A stretch of 64,000 nt of DNA from Prevotella melaninogenica (GTDB lineage: Bacteria > Bacteroidota > Bacteroidia > Bacteroidales > Bacteroidaceae). The translations under genes and the position numbers were made by a program. Shown piece after piece: positions 14,954 through 24,667 of the stretch. The notes beneath the pieces are model-generated. The model was not told the origin of the DNA. It worked only from the letters and a program-made list of their open reading frames with translations, and made no database searches. The stretch's first letter is position 1. Each line of letters opens with the position of its first letter. The stretch lies in contig NZ_CP072348.1 of NCBI RefSeq assembly GCF_018127925.1, positions 255,501 to 319,500 on the forward strand. The letters run 5' to 3'.

Positions 14954-15351
14954 TGGACCTGGTGGGAGTCGAACCCACGTCCGCACAAGGAAACCATACG
15001 CTTTCTACACGTTTATTCCAGCCTTCGATTTTCGTATGTCGGCAAGACCTGGACCACCAACCGACATCTTATCCTCTAAATTTTCATCAGTGCATCGAGG
15101 CATACACTGACTATTTCCGATTGAACCTGCATCGCTTACTCTCCAGATTCGGAACAACATCCTCGGAGCGATGTCTCGTCCAACTATCTAATAGTCGGAT
15201 AAAGCCAGTAACCTACTGTACTTCGGTTAGGCAGCGAGAGCGTAATTGTTTTCGCCAATTAATTTTTCGATAACTGAGATTTAGGAGCCAGTCAACAATG
15301 CTCCGCGTGCTTACGTACCATCTCGTCTTGCCGTCAAATCCAAACAAGCCC
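14954..15351 (-). ncRNA. ssrA: Transfer-messenger RNA (tmRNA)
   Basis: Minus-strand RNA of about 398 nt. The 3' part has the tRNA-like T-arm (GTGGGTTCGACTCCCAC) and acceptor strand CAGGTCC-A. The 5' end GGGCTTG pairs with it over 7 bp, with G-U pairs. The tag frame at 15227-15256 reads GENNYALAA then TAA, the Bacteroidetes-type proteolysis tag. CCA is not encoded after the discriminator A. tmRNA rescues stalled ribosomes together with SmpB, which is not in this window. A TATATTTG box at 15444-15451 (minus) may be its promoter, giving a 5' precursor of about 90 nt. Confidence 0.95.
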
Positions 15352-15443
15352 ATAGTACTATGAGGAATTTTATAGGTTTAAGGAGACGTCAGTCGCCCTT
15401 GTTTTTCTATTCTTTCCTCTTCTGTTTCCACTGAATCAGACTG

Positions 15444-15451
15444 CAAATATA
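15444..15451 (-). promoter_or_regulatory. Possible -7 box of ssrA
   Basis: CAAATATA on the plus strand reads TATATTTG on the minus strand, 93 bp before the mature tmRNA 5' end. Confidence 0.4.
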
Positions 15452-15534
15452 AGGAGAGTTCACGAAACTACCAAATCTTTAAGTACTTTTCTGCTTAATT
15501 TCATAGATAATTGCCCTCTGTCTGAAATTTATTG

Positions 15535-15542
15535 TAACTTTG
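15535..15542 (+). promoter_or_regulatory. -7 box of mfd
   Basis: TAACTTTG fits TAnnTTTG and lies 19 bp before the ATG of mfd, predicting a very short leader. Confidence 0.65.
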
Positions 15543-15561
15543 CAAGCACAACGCATTTGCG

Positions 15562-18500
15562 ATGAAGATACAAGACATACAGAAACTATACGCTATGCTG
15601 CCACAGGCAGGAGCGATACAGAAGATACAGAAAGATAAGTTGATAAGAACTGTTTTTCTGCAAGGACTCGTGGCTTCAGCTGCTCCGATGTTCTTTGCAT
15701 CAATAGCTGAACGATGGAAGACAACGACTGTTTTCGTGTTGAATGACAATGACGAGGCGGGTTATTTCTACAATGACCTCAAGACTATTGCTATGCCTGC
15801 AGATGGTGAAGGAAAGGTGGCAGAGGTGCTGTTTTTCCCATCGTCTTATCGTCGTGCAGTGAAATATGGACAACGTGATGCGGGTAATGAAATCCTGCGT
15901 ACAGAGGTGTTAACACGTCTTTCTGCCCTTGCCTCGGGTGCTGACAACGCTCTACCGCTTTATATTGTGACTGAGCCTTCAGCCCTTTCAGAACTTGTTG
16001 TGTCAAAAAAGCAGTTGGATGAACGTCGTTTGACATTGACAGTTGACCAGCATATTGATATTGTGGAGGTGGAGAAAACCTTACGTTCTTTTGGTTTTAC
16101 AGAGACGGATTACGTCTATGAACCAGGTCAGTTTGCTGTGCGTGGTAGTATTATAGACGTCTATTCCTTCTCAAATGAACTTCCTTTCCGTATCGATTTC
16201 TTCGGTGATGACATAGAAACCATTCGCAACTTTGAAGTGGAGACGCAGCTGTCTACTGAGAAGTTGACACGTATTGAGATTGTTCCAGAGCTGACAATGA
16301 TGTCAGAAGAGAAGGTACCTTTCCTACAGTTCTTACCAGAAGATGCCGTGTTGGCATTTAAGGACTTCCTCTATGTGCGTGATGCGATTGATAATATCTA
16401 TCAAGAAGGCTTTACTAATCAGGCTTTGACAGAGAAGTTAGAGGGTAAGACGGAGTTAGAACAGCGCGAATTGGAAGTGGCTTTCCGTAAGGAAGGACAA
16501 CTGGTGCCAGCCTCACGTTGGATGAACGATGCACTTGATTTCCGTCGTATAGAGTTTGGTATGAATCACTCTACCTCTGATCAAGCAAAGAAGAAGGATG
16601 GTTCATGGGCTACTATTAACTTCAGTACCTCGCCACAACCACTCTTCCACAAGAACTTTGACTTGCTGTCTAAGACGCTTCGTGACTATCTTCTGCAAGG
16701 TTATAAACTCTATATCTTTGCAGATAGCGAGAAGCAGACTATACGTTTGAGGGATATCTTCGATTCATTGTCAGATACAAATGTCTCACCTGACTCTGAG
16801 AATCTGTCTGTAGCTGAACTGTCTGGGGAGGGGCAGGACGCGACGGTGGGAGCTTTACCTTTCACGCCAGTCAATCGAACACTACATGAAGGTTTTGTTG
16901 ATAGTACGTTGAAAGTATGTTTCTTTACCGATCATCAGATTTTCGACCGTTTCCATAAGTACAACCTCAAGTCAGACAAGGCTCGTCAAGGTAAGATGGC
17001 TTTGACAATGAAAGAGCTGCAGGAGATGGAACCTGGTGACTTCTTAGTGCATGTTGACTTTGGTATAGGTAAGTTTGCTGGTCTGGTTCGTGTACCTGCT
17101 GGTGATTCATATCAAGAGATGATACGTCTTGTTTATCAGCATAATGATATTGTGGACGTATCTATTCACTCGCTCTATAAGATTAGTAAGTATCGTCGTG
17201 GTGATAGTGGTGAAGCACCACGATTGTCTGTTCTTGGTTCAGGTGCTTGGGATCGACTGAAAGAAAAGGCGAAGAAGCGTATCAAGGATATTGCTCGCGA
17301 CCTTATCAAACTTTATGCTAAGCGACGTCGTGAGAAGGGATTTGCCTTTTCTCCAGACTCGTTTATGCAGCATGAATTGGAGGCTTCATTCCTTTATGAA
17401 GATACGCCCGACCAGTTGAAGGCTACACAAGAACTCAAACAAGATATGGAGAGCGCACGTCCGATGGATCGTCTGGTTTGTGGTGACGTGGGCTTTGGTA
17501 AGACGGAGGTAGCTATTCGTGCTGCTTTCAAGGCTGCTGTAGATAATAAACAGGTAGCTGTGCTTGTGCCAACAACTGTATTAGCTTTCCAGCATTACCA
17601 AACTTTCAAGAAGCGATTGAAGGATATGCCTGTGCGTGTTGACTACCTCTCACGTGCTCGCAGTGCTAAACAAACTAAACAGGTGTTGGAGGATTTGGCA
17701 GAGGGAAAGATTAATATTCTTGTTGGTACGCATAAGTTGATAGGGAAGTCGGTGAAGTGGCATGACCTCGGACTACTTATCATTGATGAAGAACAGAAGT
17801 TTGGTGTGTCTACAAAGGAGAAACTTCGCCAGCTGAAAACAAATGTTGACACGCTGACAATGTCGGCAACGCCTATTCCACGTACGCTCCAGTTCTCGCT
17901 GATGGGTGCACGTGACATGAGTATTATGCGCACACCACCAGTCAATCGTTATCCTATTCAGACGGAGATAGTCCCCTTCTCATACGAGTTGATAGCAGAT
18001 GCTATTAACTTTGAGATGAGTCGTAACGGGCAGGTTTATTTCGTCAATAACCTCGTTAGTAATCTTCCTGAGATAGCAAATCTTATTAAGAGATACGTTC
18101 CCGACTGTCGTATCGCCATCGGACACGGACAGATGAAGCCTGAGAAGCTGGAGGAGATAGTGATGGGCTTTATGAACTATGATTATGATGTACTGCTTTC
18201 AACAACGATTGTAGAGAATGGTATTGATATTTCCAACGCCAATACTATCATCATCAACGATGCCCAACGCTTTGGCCTCTCCGACCTGCATCAGATGCGT
18301 GGACGTGTGGGGCGTTCTAATAAAAAAGCTTTCTGCTATTTTCTTACTCCACCTTTGGCTGCACTAAAACCTCAGGCACGTCGCCGTCTGGAAGCATTGG
18401 AAACCTTCTCCGATCTTGGTAGTGGATTTAATCTTGCTATGCAGGACCTCGATATACGTGGTGCAGGAAACCTCTTAGGCTCTGAGCAAAGTGGATTTAT

Positions 18501-19092
18501 AGAGGATTTGGGATATGAAACCTATCAGAAAATTCTCAATCAGGCAGTAATTGAACTGAAAAACGATGAGTTCCAAGAACTTTATCAAGAGGATATGAAC
18601 GACGGAAAGCTGATTACGGGCAATGATTTCATAGATGATTGTGCCATAGAGAGCGATCTTGAGATGTACTTCCCCGATAACTACGTACCTGGCAGTTCAG
18701 AGCGTATGTTGCTTTATCGTGAGCTTAATAATATTGAGAAGGATGAAGACCTCGAAGCCTATCGTAAGCATCTACAGGATCGTTTCGGCCCTGTTCCCCC
18801 TCAGAGTGAGGAATTAATGCAGGTTGTTGTGCTCCGTCGTATGGGCAAGCAGATAGGCTGTGAGAAGATTATCCTTAAGCAAGGACGTATGCAAATGCAG
18901 TTTGTGTCTGACCCTAATAGTGTCTATTATCAGAGTGCAGCCTTTGACAAGATTCTCAACTATATTGGTCATCATCCTCGCCGTTGCAATCTGAAGGAGC
19001 GGAATGGTAAGCGTTTTATGGTGGTCAGCGATGTTATGACGGTGAGAGAAGGAGTGATGATTTTGCGTGAGATAGAGCATCCTCTATCATGA
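15562..19092 (+). CDS. mfd: Transcription-repair coupling factor Mfd
   Basis: A 1176-residue DNA translocase that removes RNA polymerase stalled at lesions and recruits UvrA. Order of parts: N-terminal UvrB-like module (about 1-330); RNA-polymerase-interacting CarD/Tudor-like domain starting near 480 (LQEMEPGDFLVHVDFGIGKF); superfamily-2 motor with Walker A GDVGFGKTE at about 640-648, DEEQ box near 741-744 (LLIIDEEQKFG) and motif VI QMRGRVGRS near 911-919; C-terminal UvrA-binding/autoinhibitory domain (TRCF) from about 1000. Full length for the family. It stands alone, diverging from tmRNA, with a short leader. The stop codon lies in a hairpin (ATCCTCTATCA/TGATAGAGGAT). Confidence 0.97.
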   Translation: MKIQDIQKLYAMLPQAGAIQKIQKDKLIRTVFLQGLVASAAPMFFASIAERWKTTTVFVLNDNDEAGYFYNDLKTIAMPADGEGKVAEVLFFPSSYRRAVKYGQRDAGNEILRTEVLTRLSALASGADNALPLYIVTEPSALSELVVSKKQLDERRLTLTVDQHIDIVEVEKTLRSFGFTETDYVYEPGQFAVRGSIIDVYSFSNELPFRIDFFGDDIETIRNFEVETQLSTEKLTRIEIVPELTMMSEEKVPFLQFLPEDAVLAFKDFLYVRDAIDNIYQEGFTNQALTEKLEGKTELEQRELEVAFRKEGQLVPASRWMNDALDFRRIEFGMNHSTSDQAKKKDGSWATINFSTSPQPLFHKNFDLLSKTLRDYLLQGYKLYIFADSEKQTIRLRDIFDSLSDTNVSPDSENLSVAELSGEGQDATVGALPFTPVNRTLHEGFVDSTLKVCFFTDHQIFDRFHKYNLKSDKARQGKMALTMKELQEMEPGDFLVHVDFGIGKFAGLVRVPAGDSYQEMIRLVYQHNDIVDVSIHSLYKISKYRRGDSGEAPRLSVLGSGAWDRLKEKAKKRIKDIARDLIKLYAKRRREKGFAFSPDSFMQHELEASFLYEDTPDQLKATQELKQDMESARPMDRLVCGDVGFGKTEVAIRAAFKAAVDNKQVAVLVPTTVLAFQHYQTFKKRLKDMPVRVDYLSRARSAKQTKQVLEDLAEGKINILVGTHKLIGKSVKWHDLGLLIIDEEQKFGVSTKEKLRQLKTNVDTLTMSATPIPRTLQFSLMGARDMSIMRTPPVNRYPIQTEIVPFSYELIADAINFEMSRNGQVYFVNNLVSNLPEIANLIKRYVPDCRIAIGHGQMKPEKLEEIVMGFMNYDYDVLLSTTIVENGIDISNANTIIINDAQRFGLSDLHQMRGRVGRSNKKAFCYFLTPPLAALKPQARRRLEALETFSDLGSGFNLAMQDLDIRGAGNLLGSEQSGFIEDLGYETYQKILNQAVIELKNDEFQELYQEDMNDGKLITGNDFIDDCAIESDLEMYFPDNYVPGSSERMLLYRELNNIEKDEDLEAYRKHLQDRFGPVPPQSEELMQVVVLRRMGKQIGCEKIILKQGRMQMQFVSDPNSVYYQSAAFDKILNYIGHHPRRCNLKERNGKRFMVVSDVMTVREGVMILREIEHPLS

Positions 19093-19107
19093 TCTTTGAT
19101 AGAGGAT
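19079..19107 (+). terminator. Hairpin overlapping the mfd stop codon
   Basis: ATCCTCTATCA and TGATAGAGGAT are perfect 11-bp complements with a 7-nt loop. No long T-run follows, so it may be a weak terminator or an mRNA-stabilising end. The rest of the spacer to 19403 shows no gene or clear repeat. Confidence 0.5.
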
Positions 19108-19403
19108 AGGTTTACAGTTCCCTCACTAACCAATGTTTGTTGACTAAAGTGATGTAATTAAGAAAGGATTATTTTTGCTGTGGAACTAACTATACTTCTT
19201 TGTTCTAAATCGGTTTATTAGGTCATAAATCCATTATCCTTATTATATTGCTTCCTAATCGCCCAACAAAATATATTCTAGCTCTAATGAACCGATTTAG
19301 GATAAAGGTAAAAGAGAAAGTTCTTACTCTGTCTTTTTCTCGGTTATTCTATCTAAATGATATATTTCTTTAGGATTTCCTTGCCAATTCTAAAAAGAAG
19401 TCT

Positions 19404-19411
19404 TACCTTTG
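19404..19411 (+). promoter_or_regulatory. Cassette C promoter -7 box
   Basis: TACCTTTG, 5 bp before the leader GTG. The 60 bp upstream (ctcggttattct, ttgccaattctaaaaag) matches cassette D, so C and D share a longer promoter region than A and B do with them. Confidence 0.75.
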
Positions 19412-19416
19412 CGCCC

Positions 19417-19575
<159 letters not shown>

Positions 19576-19630
19576 TCATACATTTTTTCTTCCATCCTAC
19601 GCGCGCGCGAAGCGTGGCGTAACGCTTGTA

Positions 19631-19669
19631 AACAAAGGACTTCACGGAGTTTCCTTTGTTCGCTTTTTT
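19631..19669 (+). terminator. Terminator-like hairpin in the cassette C leader
   Basis: AACAAAGGA (19631-19639) and TCCTTTGTT (19652-19660), then CGC and six T. Just before it AAGCGT-ggcgta-ACGCTT makes another 6-bp hairpin, so alternative folds are possible. Confidence 0.6.
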
Positions 19670-19930
19670 GTGCCCGTTTGCGAGCCGTCAAGAAAGCCAA
19701 ATAAGAACGTTTTAGGCACTGATTTTATCACAAAAGATAATTGTAATTCTCTGATAATAGTTTGTTTTCTCTCGTTGATTTCTCAGGCAGGCAGTGGTAA
19801 TACGCTGTCTGCCTGTAGAGGGGGGGGAGTGTGCAGACGGTTAAGAGGGTTATTAGGATGTATATAATAGAAGGTGAGCAACAAAGCCACATAGAGAGTA
19901 GATAACAACTATTTTAATCAAATCAAAAAG

Positions 19931-20143
19931 ATGATGAAAACAAAAGAAAGAAAAGTCTATCATGCGCCACAGTGCCAGATAGCACAAGTGAGTGAAGTAA
20001 CTTCTCTTATGTCTACCTCTTTCCCTAGTCAGCACAACCCAGGCCATCACGCTTCAGGTCCATCAAGTGCTAAAGCTGTAACAGAATGGGAAGACGTAGA
20101 TGTAGAGAGCGGTAAAGAAAGTTCTTCTGCATGGGAAGATTAA
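19931..20143 (+). CDS. Small acidic conserved protein of cassette C (70 aa)
   Basis: The diverged member of the four small proteins. It keeps the basic start (MMKTKERK), APQCQIAQVSEV, SFPSQHNPG and the end SSAWED, but has a different middle (HHASGPSSAKAVTEWEDVDVESG). The conserved parts show which residues matter: the A-P-x-C core, QVSE, QHNP and the terminal WED. It ends 48 bp before the lipoprotein gene. No known family, no signal peptide. Confidence 0.75.
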   Translation: MMKTKERKVYHAPQCQIAQVSEVTSLMSTSFPSQHNPGHHASGPSSAKAVTEWEDVDVESGKESSSAWED

Positions 20144-20191
20144 GCAAGAGAGTTATTAACAAAAAACAGAATCACAAAGAACAGACAGACA

Positions 20192-21781
20192 ATGAAAAAG
20201 AATTTATTTAAGACACGCCTGTTATCGTTCGCCGCTTTCTGCGGACTTGCGTTGGCTTTCGCATCGTGTGCCAATGAAGACGTAGCACAGGGCACAACTG
20301 GCACAGAGACTGATAACGATAAAAACCTCACTACCTTTGTTGCAGGTGATGAGGCTAAAACCCGTACCACAATGGATTACACCAGTGGTAATTTCTTTTG
20401 GGAGGCTGGCGACTATATCTATGTAAAGGACGACAACAACGTATGGCGCAAGAGTAGCAACGCTCCAACAGGTAAGGTTGCCTCTTTTAAGTTTAAGGTG
20501 CCTGGCAAGTTTACTGCAAGCGCCAGCTATAAGGTTTATTACCCTGGCAAGAACGGTAACAATGATCAGGTAACAATTCCAGCAGCTCAAAGCCAATCAG
20601 AGCCAAACAGCACCGCTCACTTTGGTGTGTCAGGCGACTGCGGAACAGCCACAGCAACAGGAACCGTAGGTGGTGGTTCATTCTCTTTTGCGCTTGATCA
20701 TCAAGCAGCCATCCTTGTTCTCCAGCCTTATAACCCAAACGCAACCTTAAATGATTGCTATCTGACGAAAGTTGAAGTAACTTCCGACAATAACATCACA
20801 GGAACTTACACGCTTGACCCATCAAGTGGCGAGCTTACCGGTACAGGTACAGGTAAACAGATTGTTGTTACAACATCAGGAAGCAGTACTTCGCCTAATG
20901 GTTTCCCAATAAAGAAAGTAGCCAGCGTAACAGATAACAGTGCTTATGTGCTTATCAAAGCGGGTACACATACGCTCACAGTAAAATACACCTTAAAAGA
21001 TATTGCCACCAATGTTGAGGGAACTATCACTAAGACCCTAAGTGCTTTCAATTACGACAAGAACACCTACTACGATATGACAGCCAATCTTGACATAAAG
21101 GATTACGACGGCGACCATTACTACATGTGGGATGCTCAGGAACAATATTGGAAAGGATTCGAATGGACAAAGAACTTGGCATCAGGTGTAGGCCAGCCAA
21201 CTCTCAGCCAAGGTCTTTCAGGCGCAACAACTTCCAGCAACTACGCTCAGAACAACACTGACTCACGTTACTACCACGAGGGCGGCGGTTCAGGTCGTTT
21301 CGATGCCACCCAGACTTGCGCAGGTCTTCCTAACGCTAACGAGATGTCTTGGTATTGCATGTACGGCGATCCTCGTTGGGATGCAGATGAATTATGGACT
21401 ACTATGGGTCATTTATATAAAGGTGGTATGTGGTTTAAGAAGAGGTCCGTGTTGATAGCAGAAGGTAAATACGACACTGAAATATCTGCAGATAATACAA
21501 CAGATTTACGTACAACACACAAGACTTATACCAACACCAGTAGCAGTATTAACTCTGGTGTTCCTTCTGATGCCGATCTAAGTAATTACTTTTATCTACC
21601 TGTCTTGGGTTACTACGACTCTGGTCAGCTGAACATCGTTGGCCTCGGCTGCGCCTATTGGGCGTCAAGTGCTCACCCGTTGGGTAGCGACGTCACGTAC
21701 GCCCTGTACTTCGAAAGTGGTATCGTCGCCGTGCAAAACTACTACCGCAGGCACGGGTTTAGGGCTGGGCAGTTCCAGTAG
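20192..21781 (+). CDS. Fimbrillin-like lipoprotein C with variable C-terminal domain
   Basis: The most diverged of the four lipoproteins (529 residues). Signal peptide MKKNLFKTRLLSF with lipobox FASC. The fimbrillin-like part begins TFVAGDEAKTRTTM and has FWEAGDYIYVKDD. The C-terminal domain has HYYMWDAQEQYW, then WYCMYGDPRWDADELWTTMGHLYKGGMWFKK, which is identical or nearly so in all copies. The tail from residue 472 is variable, with LGYYDSGQL and the altered constant block YWASSAHP. Like the small protein before it, this copy split off earlier than A, B and D. Probably surface-exposed. Confidence 0.85.
   Translation: MKKNLFKTRLLSFAAFCGLALAFASCANEDVAQGTTGTETDNDKNLTTFVAGDEAKTRTTMDYTSGNFFWEAGDYIYVKDDNNVWRKSSNAPTGKVASFKFKVPGKFTASASYKVYYPGKNGNNDQVTIPAAQSQSEPNSTAHFGVSGDCGTATATGTVGGGSFSFALDHQAAILVLQPYNPNATLNDCYLTKVEVTSDNNITGTYTLDPSSGELTGTGTGKQIVVTTSGSSTSPNGFPIKKVASVTDNSAYVLIKAGTHTLTVKYTLKDIATNVEGTITKTLSAFNYDKNTYYDMTANLDIKDYDGDHYYMWDAQEQYWKGFEWTKNLASGVGQPTLSQGLSGATTSSNYAQNNTDSRYYHEGGGSGRFDATQTCAGLPNANEMSWYCMYGDPRWDADELWTTMGHLYKGGMWFKKRSVLIAEGKYDTEISADNTTDLRTTHKTYTNTSSSINSGVPSDADLSNYFYLPVLGYYDSGQLNIVGLGCAYWASSAHPLGSDVTYALYFESGIVAVQNYYRRHGFRAGQFQ
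21605..21781 (+). other. Candidate DGR-type variable region, cassette C
   Basis: The last 59 codons including the stop. Although the rest of gene C is clearly diverged from A, B and D, silent positions in this segment are the same as in the others, so the segment has been homogenised. Variable codons keep the NNC form (atc, ctc, gcc, gtc, tac). Confidence 0.65.
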
Positions 21782-21801
21782 TCCTAAAAGCCCCACCCCA
21801 A

Positions 21802-21821
21802 CCCTCCCCAAAAGGGGAGGG
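21802..21821. repeat. Hairpin CCCTCCCC-AAAA-GGGGAGGG after variable region C
   Basis: Same 8-bp stem/4-nt loop and distance from the stop as in the other cassettes. Confidence 0.8.
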
Positions 21822-21859
21822 AGCCTAACGGGATAAAGGGAGGATGGGAAACAAGAAAA

Positions 21860-22013
21860 AAATCTAACGGGTTAGAAACTTGCGGGGAACGTGTTAGCAA
21901 GAAATTTCTAACGCTTCGGAAGAAAATTTCTCTACGGTGAGAAATTTACGTACCTACGGTTGGAAAGAAATTTTTCACAAAGGAAAATTTTCTTCTGACC
22001 GTAGGAAAATTTA
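21860..22013. repeat. Array of AT-rich palindromic repeats, cassette C
   Basis: A shorter array than in A: one ggttagaaact/gggaacgtgttagc unit, then aaatttctaac, ggtgagaaattt and the CCTACGGTTGG...GACCGTAGG inverted repeat. The following 240 bp to the HU gene match cassette A closely. Confidence 0.8.
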
Positions 22014-22256
22014 AAGCCCATCTTTGTCTCTGAAATAGATGACTGGATGTTACAATTTTCTATAAACGGAGATGCTATTATCTTGAGGACAAAGAAGGTT
22101 TCTAACTGGAAAAAACAAAGAGAAAACCATTGACACTACAAACTGGATAAAACCTTATTCAGACGAGAACATGAAAAACGGAGAATAAACCATGGAACAA
22201 ACCAAGGTGTAAATGCCGTAAAAACTTAAATATTTACTTTTAAAAACAAAACAATT

Positions 22257-22691
22257 ATGAAGATTAAACTCCAAAAGAAAAAGAATCCGCAGAAGCGGAC
22301 AGAAGAAAAGTATTATGCTAATCCTGTAAATCTTGGGAAGAAGACCTTGCGGGATGTTGCGCGTGACATTGCAGGGCGTTCTTCGCTGACCCGTGGTGAC
22401 ATTGAGAACGTGCTGGCGAACTTTATGGATTGTCTGCCTCATTATCTCCGCGATGGTTTTAGCGTGCAGTTAGGCGAGTTTGGCACAATGCGCCTGACAC
22501 TGTCAAGCGAGGGGGCTGCGACGGTAAAGGCTTTCAAGACGGAGACGATCAAACCGCGCGTAACATTTACGCCAGGTGTGGAACTAAAGGCCGCTTTGCG
22601 CGAGAACTCGTATGAGACAGTGAAAGAGGAAAAATCGGGCTCTAAGGAAGAAGGGGGCGGAAAGACTCCCGGACCTTCGCCAGAAGGCTAA
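22257..22691 (+). CDS. HU-family DNA-binding protein of cassette C
   Basis: A 144-residue HU-related protein differing from the cassette A copy at a handful of residues (for example RDVARDIAG, TVKAFKTE, tail KEEGGGKTPGPSPEG), although the neighbouring lipoprotein is strongly diverged. Features are the same: basic arm, helix RDIAGRSSLTRGDIENVL-like, turn QLGEFGTMRL at 71-80, Gly/Pro tail. Slow change in the HU gene next to fast change in the lipoprotein indicates different selection on the two. Confidence 0.9.
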   Translation: MKIKLQKKKNPQKRTEEKYYANPVNLGKKTLRDVARDIAGRSSLTRGDIENVLANFMDCLPHYLRDGFSVQLGEFGTMRLTLSSEGAATVKAFKTETIKPRVTFTPGVELKAALRENSYETVKEEKSGSKEEGGGKTPGPSPEG

Positions 22692-22731
22692 AAGGGGGCT
22701 TGCCAGTTAGGCAAAGATAAATGAAAAAAGA

Positions 22732-22840
22732 GTTCGCGAACAAATCGAAAATTGTTCGCGAACTTTTTTGATTGAGTAAATCAGGGAATGAAGATTGAAT
22801 GGTATAAGGACATACGCTTCAATGATATGCTTTAAGACAG
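22732..22840 (+). repeat. Cassette C 3' element: two GTTCGCGAAC palindromes plus shared tail
   Basis: Palindromes at 22732-22741 and 22754-22763, then gaatgaagattgaatgg and catacgcttcaa, the same order as in cassettes B and D. This marks the 3' limit of the duplicated unit. Nothing else is seen up to the next gene apart from a -7 box. Confidence 0.75.
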
Positions 22841-22974
22841 AATAACATGAGAACATAATATATTTTAGACAGAATGTGTTTTTTATACAGAACAAGATGA
22901 TGGACATAGAAGAAGACTGAAAGGTAAACAGTAATAAAAGCATGGAAAAACTTGCAAAACTCATAAATGATGCT

Positions 22975-22982
22975 TAAATTTG
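22975..22982 (+). promoter_or_regulatory. -7 box of the M20 dipeptidase gene
   Basis: TAAATTTG fits TAnnTTTG, 31 bp before the ATG. Confidence 0.5.
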
Positions 22983-23013
22983 CGTACATTAGAAAATCAA
23001 TAAATAAAGAATT

Positions 23014-24375
23014 ATGATTAAGAAGTATGTAGAAGAGAATAAAGACAGAATGCTCGAGGAGTTGTTCAGTCTGATACGCATACCAAGCGTAAGTGCACAA
23101 CCAGCTCATAAGGAGGACATGGTACGCTGTGCTGAGCGTTGGAAGGAACTGCTGCTTGAGGCTGGTGTTGACAAAGCTGAGGTGATGCCATCAAAGGGTA
23201 ATCCAATGGTTTACGCTGAGAGAATGGTTGACCCTAATGCAAAGACGGTATTGGTTTATGGTCACTATGACGTGATGCCAGCTGAACCTTTCGAACTTTG
23301 GAAGACTGAACCATTTGAGCCAGTTATTAAGGATGGTCATATCTGGGCACGTGGTGCTGATGATGATAAGGGTCAGTCATTCATGCAGGCAAAGGCATTT
23401 GAGTATCTTAATAAAAATGACTTGTTGAAGCATAATATGAAGTTCATCTTTGAAGGTGAGGAAGAGATTGGCTCTGGTAGCCTCGGTCCATTCATTGAGG
23501 AGCATAAAGAACTCTTAGCTTGCGATGTAATCCTCGTTTCTGATACTGGTCTTATCGGTCCTGATACTCCTTCTATCACAACAGGTTTGCGTGGTTTGTC
23601 TTACTGGCAGATAGAGGTTACTGGTCCTAATCGTGACCTTCACTCAGGAACTTTCGGTGGTGCAGTGGCTAACCCTATCAATGTCCTTTGTAAGTTGATA
23701 GCTGACGTAACTGGTCCTGATGGTAAGATTCTCATTCCTGGCTTCTATGATGATGTTGAGGAGGCTTCTGATGAGGAGCGCAAACTTGTTGCATCAATTC
23801 CTTTTGATGAAGAAGAGTATAAGAAGTCTCTCGGTGTGAAGGCACTCTTTGGTGAAGAAGGTTACAGTACTATTGAGCGTACCGGTTATCGTCCAACATT
23901 TGATGTATGCGGTATCTGGGGTGGCTACACAGGTGATGGTGCGAAGACCGTTATTCCTTCAAAGGCATATGCAAAGCTTTCTTCACGTCTTGTTCCACAT
24001 CAGAATCATACAAAGATTAGCCAGTTGGTAGTAGACTATTTCAACAGTGTTGCTCCAGATTATGTTACTGTGAAGGTTGAGAAACATCACGGTGGTCATG
24101 GTTATGTCTGTCCTATCGACTTCCCAGCCTATAAAGCAGCTGAACGTGGCTTCGAAGCTGTATTCGGTAAACGTCCACTGCCAGTACGTATCGGTGGTAG
24201 TATTCCAATCATTTCTACTTTCGAGAAGTTGCTCGGTGTGAAGACTGTTCTCATGGGCTTCGGCTTGGAGTCAAATGCTATTCACTCTCCGAATGAGAAT
24301 ATGCCAGTAGATCTCTGGTTGAAGGGAATTGAGACAATCATAAACTTCCACCTCGAATACGATAAGGAGGCGTAA
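23014..24375 (+). CDS. M20-family dipeptidase
   Basis: A 453-residue cytosolic metallopeptidase of the M20 (carnosinase/CPG2-like) group. Zinc ligands and catalytic residues are in order: GHYDVMP with His84 and Asp86, ARGADDDKGQ around Asp116-117, and EGEEEIGS with Glu149-150 as general base and metal bridge. The inserted lid/dimer domain starts near 195 (DLHSGTFGG). Length and the late GHGYVCP and HSPNENMP motifs fit dipeptidases acting on unsubstituted peptides. It lies alone between the end of cassette C and a small lipoprotein gene. Peptide use agrees with the asaccharolytic side of Prevotella metabolism. Confidence 0.92.
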   Translation: MIKKYVEENKDRMLEELFSLIRIPSVSAQPAHKEDMVRCAERWKELLLEAGVDKAEVMPSKGNPMVYAERMVDPNAKTVLVYGHYDVMPAEPFELWKTEPFEPVIKDGHIWARGADDDKGQSFMQAKAFEYLNKNDLLKHNMKFIFEGEEEIGSGSLGPFIEEHKELLACDVILVSDTGLIGPDTPSITTGLRGLSYWQIEVTGPNRDLHSGTFGGAVANPINVLCKLIADVTGPDGKILIPGFYDDVEEASDEERKLVASIPFDEEEYKKSLGVKALFGEEGYSTIERTGYRPTFDVCGIWGGYTGDGAKTVIPSKAYAKLSSRLVPHQNHTKISQLVVDYFNSVAPDYVTVKVEKHHGGHGYVCPIDFPAYKAAERGFEAVFGKRPLPVRIGGSIPIISTFEKLLGVKTVLMGFGLESNAIHSPNENMPVDLWLKGIETIINFHLEYDKEA

Positions 24376-24667
24376 GTTTGACATTAAGACACACTGTAAG
24401 GTGTGTTAAGACATAGTAACAAAGGAACATTGTTCTCTGTAGTAACAGATTCTTTTATTTAATGGCTTTTATTGCAGGGAATGATTTTCCTTTTACTTTT
24501 TATAAAAACCATTGCGTACATACACGTTGGTTGTGTTGGTAGGAATGGACTGGAATAAAACAGAGTAGATTGTGTCAAAATAAAGTAGAGAAAGTCAGTC
24601 TGCTATAGTAACAGTCTCATTTAAGTGAGTTTAGTAATGATAAAATAATCTTTAAATTCATGTTATT

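Noticed and set aside
24376-24667. RNA gene or repeat upstream of the DUF4377-like lipoprotein
   Set aside because: I found no convincing inverted repeat, promoter-terminator pair or similarity to other parts of the window.
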